The translations under genes and the position numbers were made by a program. A DNA stretch of 64,000 bases from Mycobacterium botniense (GTDB taxonomy: Bacteria > Actinomycetota > Actinomycetes > Mycobacteriales > Mycobacteriaceae), in contig NZ_BLKW01000002.1 of the NCBI RefSeq assembly GCF_010723305.1, forward strand, positions 1,054,001-1,118,000, written 5' to 3'. This document shows positions 21,316 through 29,277 of this stretch, one piece after another. Within the stretch, counting starts at the first letter, position 1; each line of letters opens with the position of its first letter. The notes under the pieces are model-generated. The model had not been told where the DNA came from and did not search any database. It saw only the letters and a list, made by a program, of their open reading frames with translations.

Positions 21316-22453
21316 ATGCCTAAGATATCTCAGCAGCAGAGTCAATTATTCGGCTGCATTGCCGCTGGTGTTGCCGTTGCCGGCGCTGGCGTCGTCGCCG
21401 TCATCCCGGCCACCCCGCCGCCCGCCGGCCCCCGCGGCGGTGACGTCGCACTCACCGCTGGCGAGGAGGACATCGTCCTCGACCTCGTGCGGCACGGACA
21501 GACGGTGTCGACAGGAGTCGTTGCCGGCAACGTGCTGCCCGGGTCGCCGCTGAGCGACCTTGGCCAGGACGAGGCACAAGAGGTGGGAACCCAACTCGCC
21601 AATCAGCTCGGCAGCCCGGACGCGGTGGCCGGGATCTTCGAGGGGCAAAACATCCGGATGGCGCAGACCGCAGCGCCCTTCGCCGCGCTCGAGCAGGAGA
21701 CTCCGCACATACTTTCCGGGCTCAACGAGATCGGTGGCGGCATCTACGCGGGCGACCCGTATTCGGGCCCCGGCGGTATCCTCTACGACCTGACCCTGCT
21801 GACGTGGGCGTTTGGCTACGAATTCGTGCCGATGCCGGGCTCGTTGGACTTCAACGGGATCGCCTTCGAGGACTACTTCAGCAACGCTGTTGCCACGATG
21901 TATGCCGACGCGTTGGCCAACCCGATCGTCAGCGCGAACGGCCAGGTCACCGATGTCGCGTTTTCCGGTGAGGCGGCGATCAGCACCTGGACTCTGCTCA
22001 ACGCGAAAAACCCCGATCTGGCGATCTTCTTGCCACGCTTCGTCGAAGCGGTGCTCAGCCGGAAAACACCCGTTCCTGCCCAACGCCGGCGTGGTGGAAC
22101 TCGAAGGCAACCCCACGGAGGGATGGACGCTGGTCAGCTTCGACGGGCAACCCATTCCGCAAGATCCGGGATTGCTGACGCAGCTCATCGTCGACTTCCG
22201 GGACGTGATCACCCCGCCGCAGATGGCGATCTACAACCTGGTCGAGGCCGCCCTCACCGGCAACGCGACGACGATCCAGGATGCGCTTGCGGCCGGCGTG
22301 TACAGCGTCGGCGCCGCGATAGCTCAGTTCCCCCAATCAGTGATCGGTGACATCGGCTACGTGGTGCAGAATCTCGCTGCCGACGTGGCAGCGCGGGATT
22401 CAGCCATGGCGCTCATCGATGCGTTCGGGTCGTTGGTCTTCGGGTTGACTTAG
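21316..22453 (+). pseudogene. Exported histidine-phosphatase-family protein, frameshifted
   Basis: The N-terminus has a signal-like segment (about residues 12-32, LFGCIAAGVAVAGAGVVAVIP). A histidine phosphatase domain follows with LDLVRHGQT near residue 56 (RHG motif) and an extended variable region. At 22059-22060 (CC) the frame shifts: removing one C restores VLSGKHPFLPNAGVVELEG and a C-terminal domain that ends at TAG 22451-22453, giving 378 residues. As written the first frame stops at 22350 with an unrelated tail. The C-terminal part (ITPPQMAIYNLVEAALTG, IGDIGYVVQNL) is hydrophobic and not part of the usual phosphatase core. It probably acts outside the membrane on an unknown phosphoester. 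Not seen at this spot in Mtb. Confidence 0.75.
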
Positions 22454-22498
22454 CAGGTCGACTGAGCAGGTCGACTGAGCAGGTCGACTGGGCAGGTT
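22453..22498. repeat. 13-bp tandem repeat, about 3.5 copies
   Basis: The unit GCAGGTCGACTGA occurs at 22453-22465 and 22466-22478, with a one-base variant (ending TGG) at 22479-22491 and a partial fourth copy (GCAGGTT) to 22498. It begins exactly at the last base of the phosphatase stop codon. Each full unit carries the palindrome GTCGAC. Confidence 0.85.
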
Positions 22499-22672
22499 GT
22501 GGGGCCATCCGTGCTCAGCACTGCCGCTCTCGGGGGTGAACGCGCAGCTCATGACGCTCTCGGCGAGACAATTTTCGTCGAGGTTCACAAGGCGCTATGA
22601 TCGCGACCACGAGTTGCCGTTGTGATTCACCTCACTGGGGGCCACATTGAACGTGCAGGTCAGGGTGGTTTG

Positions 22673-22831
22673 ATGGTCATGCATCCCATCGGGCCGCGGC
22701 CAGCGGCGTCATCGGCGCCGTGGTTTTCCGACTCGCCGGCCTGGAACCGCTCCTATCTCGTCGCGGGTTTGCGCGCCGGGCTGATCGCGCTGGTGTTGCT
22801 CGCGATCCTCGCCGTTATCGTTGTGTTCTGA
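22673..22831 (+). CDS. Small single-span membrane protein
   Basis: A 52-residue frame from ATG (MVMHPIGPRP) with a GGTGG motif 5 bp upstream. The N-terminal half is Pro/Ser-rich and the C-terminal half is a single hydrophobic helix (LRAGLIALVLLAILAVIVVF) ending at the stop. An upstream in-frame GTG at 22622 would give 69 residues. Composition is consistent with a real small membrane protein, but no family is recognised. It lies on the same strand between the phosphatase and sodA. Confidence 0.5.
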   Translation: MVMHPIGPRPAASSAPWFSDSPAWNRSYLVAGLRAGLIALVLLAILAVIVVF

Positions 22832-22972
22832 ACCGGCCCGCACCGGGTAGGCGTCACCGCAGCGTTGTTGCGGCCGACGCAGTCATGGAGCAGTGTTGAG
22901 TAGGGCCGTGCGCCAGCACGGAGCTTGCGAGGAGAGCGTCACAACGAAATCGACGATCAAGGAAGGAACCAC

Positions 22973-23596
22973 GTGGCTGTATACACCTTGCCCGACCTGG
23001 ACTGGGACTACGGAGCGCTGGAGCCGCACATCTCGGGGCAGATCAACGAGCTTCACCACAGCAAACACCACGCGACATACGTCAAAGGCGCAAACGACGC
23101 CCTCGAAAAACTCGAAGAGGCTCGCGCCAAAGATGACCACTCCGCGACCGCCCTGTGGGAGAAGAGCCTGGCGTTCAATCTGGGCGGCCACATCAACCAC
23201 ACCCTGTGGTGGAAGAACCTGTCACCCAACGGTGGTGACAAGCCGACCGGGGAACTTGCGGCAGCTATCGACGACGCGTTCGGCTCGTTCGACAAATTCC
23301 GCGCCCAATTCACCGCAGCTGCCACCACCGTGATGGGTTCAGGGTGGGCGGCCCTCGGCTACGATAGCCTTGCCAACAAGTTGTTGGTATTCCAGGTCTA
23401 CGACCACCAATCCAACTTTCCGCTGGGCATCGTGCCGCTGCTGATGCTCGACATGTGGGAGCACGCCTTCTACTTGCAGTACAAGAACGTCAAGGCGGAC
23501 TTCGCCAAGGCGTTTTGGAACGTTGTCAACTGGGCGGATGTGCAGGAACGCTACGCAGCGGCCACCTCGAAGACCAAGGGGCTGATCGCCGGCTGA
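22973..23596 (+). CDS. sodA: Superoxide dismutase (Fe/Mn type)
   Basis: SodA dismutes superoxide to oxygen and hydrogen peroxide. In Mtb it is an abundant iron-dependent enzyme found extracellularly despite lacking a signal peptide. The 207-residue product equals the Mtb length and starts at GTG ([14 protein letters not shown]) after AAGGAAGGAAC. Metal ligands are visible as the first His in [13 protein letters not shown] (about residue 28), the His in GHINHTLWW, and the Asp and His in [15 protein letters not shown]. There is no signal peptide, as in Mtb. A strong hairpin follows after about 80 bp. Confidence 0.97.
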   Translation: MAVYTLPDLDWDYGALEPHISGQINELHHSKHHATYVKGANDALEKLEEARAKDDHSATALWEKSLAFNLGGHINHTLWWKNLSPNGGDKPTGELAAAIDDAFGSFDKFRAQFTAAATTVMGSGWAALGYDSLANKLLVFQVYDHQSNFPLGIVPLLMLDMWEHAFYLQYKNVKADFAKAFWNVVNWADVQERYAAATSKTKGLIAG

Positions 23597-23672
23597 CCAT
23601 CGCCGGCTGACCTGGTCTGCGGGCTGCGTCGTTCGCGTAACGCTCCGCACGCTGACTCCGGCTGAACCTGCC

Positions 23673-23703
23673 CGGGCGCCACATGCGCGTCGTGTGGCGC
23701 CCG
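23673..23703 (+). terminator. sodA terminator hairpin
   Basis: A perfect 11-bp stem, CGGGCGCCACA (23673-23683) and TGTGGCGCCCG (23693-23703), encloses a 9-nt loop 77 bp after the sodA stop. No U-tract follows, as is usual for mycobacterial intrinsic terminators. Confidence 0.7.
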
Positions 23704-23886
23704 ACTTTCGCCCTGTCTCCCTACCCGTGTCGGCTTGCACGCCACGCACGTGGGGCGCATCCTGGTCTAATCGACGTTTCATCCACCAAATGTCGCGTTA
23801 CCCCGAATGGGAGGTATAGCGGAGGGCGCAATGGGAACAGGGTCAGGCCGGGCGGTTGAAGTCACCCGTTCCATTCCCACGGCACG

Positions 23887-24361
23887 TTGAAGGGGTTCGT
23901 GATTTCTGGACGGTGGCCCGATTCGACGAAGGAGTGGGCCCAACTTCTACGGGTCGCGGTGTGGGTGGCATCACTCCCCGGATTGCTCTCCACCACAACG
24001 GTGTTCGGCGCTCGCGAAGAACTGCCGGACGAACCGGAACCCGGCACTGTGGGTTTGGTGCTTGCTGAAGGGACAGTCGTCGGTGACTCGGCTATTCCAC
24101 CCGGCTATTTCTCCGATCAGCAGCCGCCCGCATTAATGATGCTGCACCCCGTCGGAAACCACACCGTCACTGCCGGAATGTGCTGGGGCGGCATCGGGCT
24201 GCGTACTGCTGCCCGGGCTGCCGCATCTGGGCCTGGAACACCGCGCGGCCTGGGTCGAAGCCGAGGCCGACGGTACCGTCACCTCGATGGTGAGTCGGGT
24301 CGGCGTCGACCCTATTAGCCATCCCGACACTGCGATCCTGGCCATGCTGCTTGCTGCATAA
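23887..24361 (+). pseudogene. Rv3847-like conserved protein, frameshifted
   Basis: The first frame (TTG start, MKGFVISGRWPDSTKEWAQL) continues to about GMCWGGIG, then would read an Arg-rich tail to 24318. The frame one base away resumes LPGLPHLGLEHRAAWVEAE and ends DTAILAMLLAA at TAA 24359-24361. Joined, they give roughly 157-158 residues resembling my memory of Mtb Rv3847 next to sodA. The shift lies between about 24185 and 24215; the exact base is not obvious because no long homopolymer is present. The protein has no signal peptide, membrane helix or recognised catalytic motif. Function unknown. Confidence 0.7.
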
Positions 24362-24849
24362 CCGGTGTCAAATTCCCGAGCCCGGCTTGGACCGGGGGCG
24401 CCGCCACTCAGTCGGGCCACGTCCCCGAAAGCCCCGAATGTATCGGCCCGGTGGCGGGTGAACCCGGTCGCTTAGCCCTCTGTCGCCGACGCCGGCAGGC
24501 GGCCATGACGGCCGGTTCTGCACGCGCCATTGGACGCTTGCCGCGATCCCCCAGAACCCACAGCAAAGTGGTTTCCGGATTCGACACAATAGTGTGTGCG
24601 TTGCTTGACGCCGGGTGACGTCAGCGGCGTAGGACCGCCAGATTCCCTCAGACACTATAACCGTAACGCTCCGCTACCCAGTGTCTGTAGTGCATCCCGT
24701 GGATACGAGCCGAAATCCGCGTCCTTCGGGATTGCTCTGTGGGAGTAGCTTCACGTTTCTCGATATCCCTACCACGCAGGTTGCCGCCGCGTCAGCGATT
24801 TGTGCAGTTTGCACTTGGTTGTGGACACAACTCTCGCTACCATGATCAG
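24362..24849. other. Gene-poor 488-bp stretch left of the insertion sequence
   Basis: No supported gene. Mtb carries the membrane-protein gene Rv3848 at this place, and no trace of it is recognisable. The right end appears to be the native espR promoter now cut off from espR by the insertion sequence. Confidence 0.6.
24815..24843 (+). promoter_or_regulatory. Candidate original espR promoter
   Basis: TTGGTT (24815-24820) and TACCAT (24838-24843) form a plausible -35/-10 pair with 17-bp spacing. A perfect inverted repeat GTTGTG-GA-CACAAC (24818-24831) overlaps the -35 and spacer. Before the insertion the -10 would have been about 59 bp from the espR ATG; it is now about 1.49 kb away. Confidence 0.4.
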
Positions 24850-24857
24850 CAAATACG
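24850..24857. repeat. 8-bp target-site duplication, left copy
   Basis: CAAATACG immediately precedes the left inverted repeat and is repeated exactly at 26277-26284 after the right end. Eight-bp duplications are typical of ISL3-family insertion. Confidence 0.92.
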
Positions 24858-24912
24858 GGCTCTTCGCAGTTGAGGGTGTAGAGGTGGTCGGCGCGTCGCT
24901 GCCGGGATAGGG

Positions 24913-24966
24913 GTCGAGGTCTTCTGATGATGGGAGTTTCCATACTGCCTATCAGAAGACCTCGAC
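24913..24966 (+). promoter_or_regulatory. 16-bp stem-loop directly before the transposase start
   Basis: A perfect inverted repeat, left arm 24913-24928 (GTCGAGGTCTTCTGAT) and right arm 24951-24966, encloses a 22-nt loop containing GATGGGAG, the likely ribosome-binding area. The transposase GTG follows at once at 24967. In read-through mRNA this fold would hinder initiation, a control known in other IS families. Confidence 0.6.
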
Positions 24967-26270
24967 GTGCCTGACGCTACCTTCGCTTGCCCCGATCTGA
25001 CCATGTTCTGCCGCCTTGATGAGCTCGGGCTGGAGGTGACCGGCCAACGCCTGCAGGCTGATCGGGCGGTGCTGGCGTGCCGGATCGTCGATGACGACTC
25101 GTGGTGTCGCCGCTGCGGGGAACAGGGCACCCCGCGACACCGTCACTCGGGAATTGGCGCATGAGCCGTTCGGGTGGCGGCCGACGACCTGCTGGTCACC
25201 GTGCGCCGTTACCGGTGTGCCGGCTGTGCGCATGTGTGGCGCCAAGACAGCAGTGCTGCGGCCGAGCCGCGGGCCAAGCTGTCGCGACGGGCTCTGCGTT
25301 GGGCCTTGGAAGCCCTGGTGTGTCAACACCTGAGCGTGGCACGAGTCGCTGAAGGCCTCGGGGTGTCGTGGAACACCGCCAACAGCGCGGTGCTGGCCGA
25401 AGGCCGGCGCGTGCTCATCGACGATCCCGGCCGGTTCGACGGTGTGCGCGTCATCGGCGTCGACGAGCACGTGTGGCGCCACACCCGCAAAGGCGACAAG
25501 CACGTCACGGTGATCATCGATCTGACCGCGGTGCGCGACGGAACCGGTCCTGCTCGGCTGCTCGACATGGTCGAAGGACGCTCCAAACAGGCCTTCAAGA
25601 CCTGGCTAGCTGAGCGGCCCAAATCCTGGCGTGACGGCGTGCAAGTCGTTGCGATGGACGGATTCACCGGGTTCAAGACCGCCACCAGCGACGAACTGCC
25701 CGAAGCGGTCGCGGTGATGGACCCCTTCCATGTGGTCCGGCTCGCCGGTGACGCCCTCGATGAGTGCCGACGCCGCGTCCAGCTGGACACCTGCGGGCAC
25801 CGTGGCCGCAAAACCGATCCGCTCTACGCCTGCCGGCACACCCTACACACCGGCGCCGACCTGCTCACCGACAAACAGAAGATCCGGCTGCACGCCCTGT
25901 TCGCCGCCGACGCCCATGTCGAGGTTGAAGCCACCTGGACGATCTATCAGCGCACCGTCGCTGCCTACCGCGAACCCAACCGGGCCAAGGGCCGCGCGAT
26001 GATGCAGGCCGTGATCGACACCCTCAGCCGTGGCGTCCCCAAAGCCCTGCGCGAGCTCATCACACTGGGCCGCACGTTGAAGAAACGGGCCGGCGACATC
26101 CTGGCCTACTTCGACCGGCCTGGAACCAGCAACGGCCAACCGAAGCCATCAACGGCCGACTCGAACACCTGCGCGGCTCCGCCTTCGGATTTCGCAACCT
26201 CACCAACTACATCGCCCGATCACTACTAGAAACCGGCGGATTCAGACCCCAACTACACCCTCAATCATGA
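24967..26270 (+). pseudogene. ISL3-family transposase, three frameshifts
   Basis: The protein has an N-terminal zinc-binding region (CRRCGEQG, then RYRCAGCAHVW), a helix-turn-helix (LSVARVAEGLGVSWNTAN), and a DDE-type catalytic core (VIGVDEHVW, VVAMDGFTGFKTA and the later AINGRLEHLRG segment). These are ISL3 hallmarks. Three single-base shifts break it: an extra C near 25132-25135, a missing C near 25185 (ACCTGCTGG), and a missing C near 26132 (GGCCAACC). Repair gives about 434 residues ending at TGA 26268-26270 inside the right inverted repeat. If the shifts are real the element cannot move by itself; if they are base errors it may be active. Confidence 0.88.
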
Positions 26271-26276
26271 AGAGCC

Positions 26277-26284
26277 CAAATACG
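26277..26284. repeat. 8-bp target-site duplication, right copy
   Basis: CAAATACG, identical to 24850-24857, follows the right inverted repeat. Both copies being exact suggests a fairly recent insertion. Confidence 0.92.
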
Positions 26285-26329
26285 TGCAGGCAACCATTCA
26301 CTCTCGCAAGCCCGGTGGAGGTCATATCG

Positions 26330-26728
26330 ATGAGCACGACGTTCGCTGCCCGCCTGAACCGACTGTTCGACACCGTATATCCGCCTGGACGGGGACCGCA
26401 TACCTCCGCTGAGGTCATCGCAGCGCTGAAGGCCGAGGGCATCACGATGTCGGCTCCTTACCTCTCGCAACTGCGCTCCGGCAACCGCACGAACCCCTCG
26501 GCAGCGACAATGGCGGCGCTTGCGAACTTTTTCCGGATCAAACCGGCCTACTTCACCGACGACGAGTACTACGAAAAACTCGACAAGGAGTTGTCGTGGC
26601 TGGCCACCATGCGGGACGAAAATATTCGCCGCATCGTGGGGCGGCTGGTTGACTTATCGCCTGAGGCCCAGCAAGACATCGAAGATCGTGTCAACGAGCT
26701 ACGCCGTAAAGAGCATCTGGACACATGA
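26330..26728 (+). CDS. espR: Nucleoid-associated transcription regulator EspR
   Basis: EspR binds many chromosomal sites and in Mtb activates the espACD operon needed for ESX-1 secretion. The 132-residue protein starts at ATG (MSTTFAARLNRLFDTVYPPG) with GGTGGAGG upstream. The N-terminal half is a helix-turn-helix domain (TSAEVIAALKAEGITMSAPYLSQLRSGNRTNP, recognition helix around SAPYLSQLR). The C-terminal dimerisation helices are intact (LSPEAQQDIEDRVNELRRKEH). The coding sequence is unbroken, but an ISL3 element lies 53 bp upstream of the ATG and separates it from its probable promoter. ESX-1 itself is not in its usual place in this genome, so the retained regulator must serve other targets. 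Confidence 0.95.
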   Translation: MSTTFAARLNRLFDTVYPPGRGPHTSAEVIAALKAEGITMSAPYLSQLRSGNRTNPSAATMAALANFFRIKPAYFTDDEYYEKLDKELSWLATMRDENIRRIVGRLVDLSPEAQQDIEDRVNELRRKEHLDT

Positions 26729-26865
26729 GCTTTCGCGGGTGGCATAACGCGGCCATCTGCCCCATCTGTCCCTCACCTGGCCCACAGCCGTCGACCGCTG
26801 CCGATTAGGGTGGGCTCGGATCGCACACGTCGCGAGAGTGCACGACAATTCGGGAGGCGGCGGGA

Positions 26866-27521
26866 ATGGGTCTGTTCCGTAAGCGAAAGAGCCGCGCGAC
26901 TCGTCGCGCCGAGAGCCGGCGCTCAAGGCCCGCGCCAAGCTGGAGGCCAAGCTGGCCGCAAAGAATGAAGCACGGCGCATCAAATCCGCCCAGCGGGCTG
27001 AAGCCAAAGCGCTCAAAGCGCAGTTGCAGGCTCAGCGGGAGAGCGATCGTGCCGCGCTCAAGATCGCTGAGGCCCAACTCAAAGCGGCTCGCGAGGGTAA
27101 GCTGCTGTCACCTACTCGTATCCGCCGGGTTTTGACGGTATCTCGATTGCTCGCCCCGATCCTGGTGCCACTGGTGTACCGGGCGGCGATGGCGGCCCGT
27201 GGACTCATCGACCAGCGTCGCGCGGACCGGCTGGGCATCCCGTTGGCCCAGATCGGGCGATTCTCCGGGCATGGTGCGCGACTGTCGGCCCGGGTGGCCG
27301 GTGCCGAGCACTCACTCCGAGCGGTGCAGGACAAGAAACCCCGAGACGGCGAAACCCAGCAGTTCGTGGCCGCCGTGAGTGACCGGCTAGCCGATCTGTC
27401 CGCCGCTATTACCGCTGCAGAAACCATGCCCGCTGCACGTCGACGCGCCACCCACTCCGCGATCGCCAGACAGCTCGACGGTATCGAAGCCGACTTGATG
27501 GCGCGATTGGGGCTGGAATGA
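26866..27521 (+). pseudogene. Rv3850-like Lys/Arg/Ala-rich protein, one frameshift
   Basis: The start (MGLFRKRKSRATRRAE) and the remainder (KARAKLEAKLAAKNEARRIKS onward) are in frames one base apart. Adding one G to the GG at 26918-26919 restores a continuous 218-residue protein, exactly the Mtb length. The N-terminal third is a charged, probably coiled-coil helix (to about residue 80). The middle holds a hydrophobic patch (TVSRLLAPILVPLVYRAAMAARG), and the C-terminal part is helical (QLDGIEADLMARLGLE). Function unknown. It lies on the same strand after espR. Confidence 0.85.
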
Positions 27522-27585
27522 CCGTCACACCATATGGCCGCTCGCGCGTCCGCCGCCTCGGGCTGAACGGTGAAAGTGGCGCAGC

Positions 27586-28095
27586 ATGACAAACATGATG
27601 CGGATGGTCGCCGTCGCCGTTTTGGTCACGGCGCTGCTGGTGTCGTCGAGCGCTCTGGCGGCGGCCCATGCCACCCGGGTAGCAGCCGACCCACCCGAGA
27701 ATGCCGCGGTCACGACCAGTCCCGCACGTGTCACGGCCACCTTCAATGAAGAGCTGCAGAGCGGCTTCGCCGCGATGACCGTTGTCGGGCCGGACGGCAA
27801 CATCTGGTCCACTGGTCAACCGCAGGTGCGGGGTGCCACCGTCAGCATCGCATTACGCCCCCTGGGCCCGGTCGGCCCCTACACGGTGAACTACCGCGTG
27901 ACCTCGGCTGATGGACACGTGGTAGCGGGCTCATGGTCGTTTCGGCTCACCGTGCCCGGCACTGGCCGCCCCGGCCCGCCCACCTTCCCCACTCACCCCG
28001 GTGACGGTGTCCCGCTCTGGCCGTTCGTAGCCGCGACCTTGGCAGTGGTGGGCGGCGCTGCGCTGTGGGCGGTGCGGCGGCAGTTCTGGCGGTGA
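27586..28095 (+). CDS. CopC-domain exported protein
   Basis: A 169-residue protein with a signal peptide (about residues 1-26, ending SSALAAAHA) and a CopC/YcnJ-like domain: HATRVAADPPENAAVTTSPARVTATFNEEL, the fold that in copper-resistance proteins binds Cu through an N-terminal His and further His residues. The mature protein would start at the HATRV histidine, as in metal-binding CopC proteins. TSADGHVVAGSWSFRLTV is the conserved C-terminal strand. A single membrane helix (about 145-163) then anchors it. Copper handling at the envelope is plausible but unproven. Confidence 0.82.
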   Translation: MTNMMRMVAVAVLVTALLVSSSALAAAHATRVAADPPENAAVTTSPARVTATFNEELQSGFAAMTVVGPDGNIWSTGQPQVRGATVSIALRPLGPVGPYTVNYRVTSADGHVVAGSWSFRLTVPGTGRPGPPTFPTHPGDGVPLWPFVAATLAVVGGAALWAVRRQFWR

Positions 28096-28197
28096 GCCCG
28101 CGCCGGACACTGCGGCCGTCCGTGCTGGCATGATGGGTCGGGACTGCTGGTGTTCGCGACGGGCGCGCGCGACGAGACACGGCAAAGGAGCAGCCAC

Positions 28198-28718
28198 ATG
28201 GCAGACCCGCAGGATCCACCCGCCAGCGCGACACGGAACCGGCGCCACCTGACAGGGTGCCTGATATCGCCTCCACACCGGATTCATCACAGCCGCCCGC
28301 AACGCCCCCTGAGCCAACGGTAGAGCCGCCCGCGGAAAAAGCAGTTAAGAAAGCGCCGGCCAAGAAGCCAGCCGCTAAGGCCGCAAAGAAAGCACAGAAG
28401 GCGCCGGTTAAAAAAGCCCCGGCAAAAAAGACGGCCACCAAGAAGGCAACGGCTAAGAAGGCTGCCGCTAAAGCCACTGAAGCTGCCCAGCCGAAACCAG
28501 CCGACCAGCGCCGGATCGAAACCAACGGTCAGCTAGCCACCGCAGCCAAAGAGGCAGCTGCACGCGCGAAGTCGGCGGTCGCCGCCGCCCGCAATCCGAT
28601 GACGGACGACACCTCCGCTCCCGCCCCCACCCGGTTCTTCGTCCCGATGACGGTAGCTATTGCCGCCAGTTTGTTAGCGTTACTGCTGCTGCGCCAACTC
28701 CGCCGTCGTTTCGCCTAA
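28198..28718 (+). pseudogene. hns: H-NS-like membrane-tethered nucleoid protein Hns (Rv3852-like), frameshifted near start
   Basis: The product has an acidic N-terminus, a long Lys/Ala/Pro stretch of PAKK/KKAP repeats (from about 28345 to 28490) that would bind DNA, an RRIETNGQLATAAKEAAARAKS block, and a C-terminal membrane helix (TVAIAASLLALLLLRQLRRR). This layout matches Mtb Rv3852. The best start is ATG 28198 (MADPQDPP) with AAAGGAG upstream, but that frame meets the Lys-rich frame only after a one-base shift at about 28220-28235. A GTG at 28257 (MPDIASTP) would avoid the shift but lacks a good ribosome-binding site. Confidence 0.78.
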
Positions 28719-28727
28719 TATGTCACG

Positions 28728-29234
28728 GTGCCGGTAACCTTCCGGGCCACCGCGGATTTGGTTGATGCAATCGGTCCCGGTGTGCGCAGCTGCGATGTGC
28801 AGTTCCGCCAGTTCGGTGGCCGTACCCAGTTCGCCGGAACGATCAGCACGGTGCGCTGCTTTCAGGACAACGCGTTGGTCAAATCGGTGCTCGCCGAGCC
28901 GGGTCATGGCCGGGTGCTGATTGTTGACGGCGCCGGGTCACTGCACACCGCACTGGTCGGCGACGTTATTGCCGGCTCGGCATACGCCAATGGGTGGGCG
29001 GGGCTGATCATCTACGGAGCGGTCCGGGATGCCGCCGCGCTGCGCGAGATCGACATTGGTATTAAAGCACTCGGCACCAACCCGCGCACGAGCACCAAGA
29101 CCGGTGCCGGTGAACGTGATGTGGTGGTTCACCTGGGTGGGGTGATGTTCGTGCCCGGCGATATCGCCTACAGTGACGACGACGGTATTGTCGTCGTCAC
29201 TCCCGCGCCATCGCCGACCCCGAGGTCGGGCTAG
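28728..29234 (+). CDS. rraA: RraA-like protein (RNase E regulator homolog, Rv3853-like)
   Basis: A 168-residue protein of the RraA fold, formerly annotated menG. Homologs inhibit RNase E or act as divalent-metal aldolases. The conserved core is present: [61 protein letters not shown], and [24 protein letters not shown] with the metal-proximal RD pair. It begins at GTG 9 bp after the hns-like stop. The C-terminus after DDGIVVV is about 11 residues longer (Pro/Thr-rich) than the Mtb protein, which might reflect a further small shift near 29200. Which of the two biochemical activities applies is not decidable. Confidence 0.9.
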   Translation: MPVTFRATADLVDAIGPGVRSCDVQFRQFGGRTQFAGTISTVRCFQDNALVKSVLAEPGHGRVLIVDGAGSLHTALVGDVIAGSAYANGWAGLIIYGAVRDAAALREIDIGIKALGTNPRTSTKTGAGERDVVVHLGGVMFVPGDIAYSDDDGIVVVTPAPSPTPRSG

Positions 29235-29277
29235 AGCTGCGGCGTCCGAGCTTTCACCCCTATCACTGGCGCACTGT

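Larger units (their letters stand above)
24858..26276 (+). mobile_element. Complete ISL3-family insertion sequence, 1419 bp
   Basis: The ends are imperfect 24-bp inverted repeats: GGCTCTTCGCAGTTGAGGGTG at the left (continuing TAG) and, reading inward from the right, GGCTCTTCATGATTGAGGGTG (continuing TAG). They differ at four positions. GGCTCTTC is the usual ISL3-family terminus. The element is bracketed by the 8-bp duplication CAAATACG, so both ends are intact and insertion was by simple transposition. It carries one transposase gene in the orientation of espR, which lies 53 bp beyond the right end. The transposase frame is broken as written. Confidence 0.93.
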
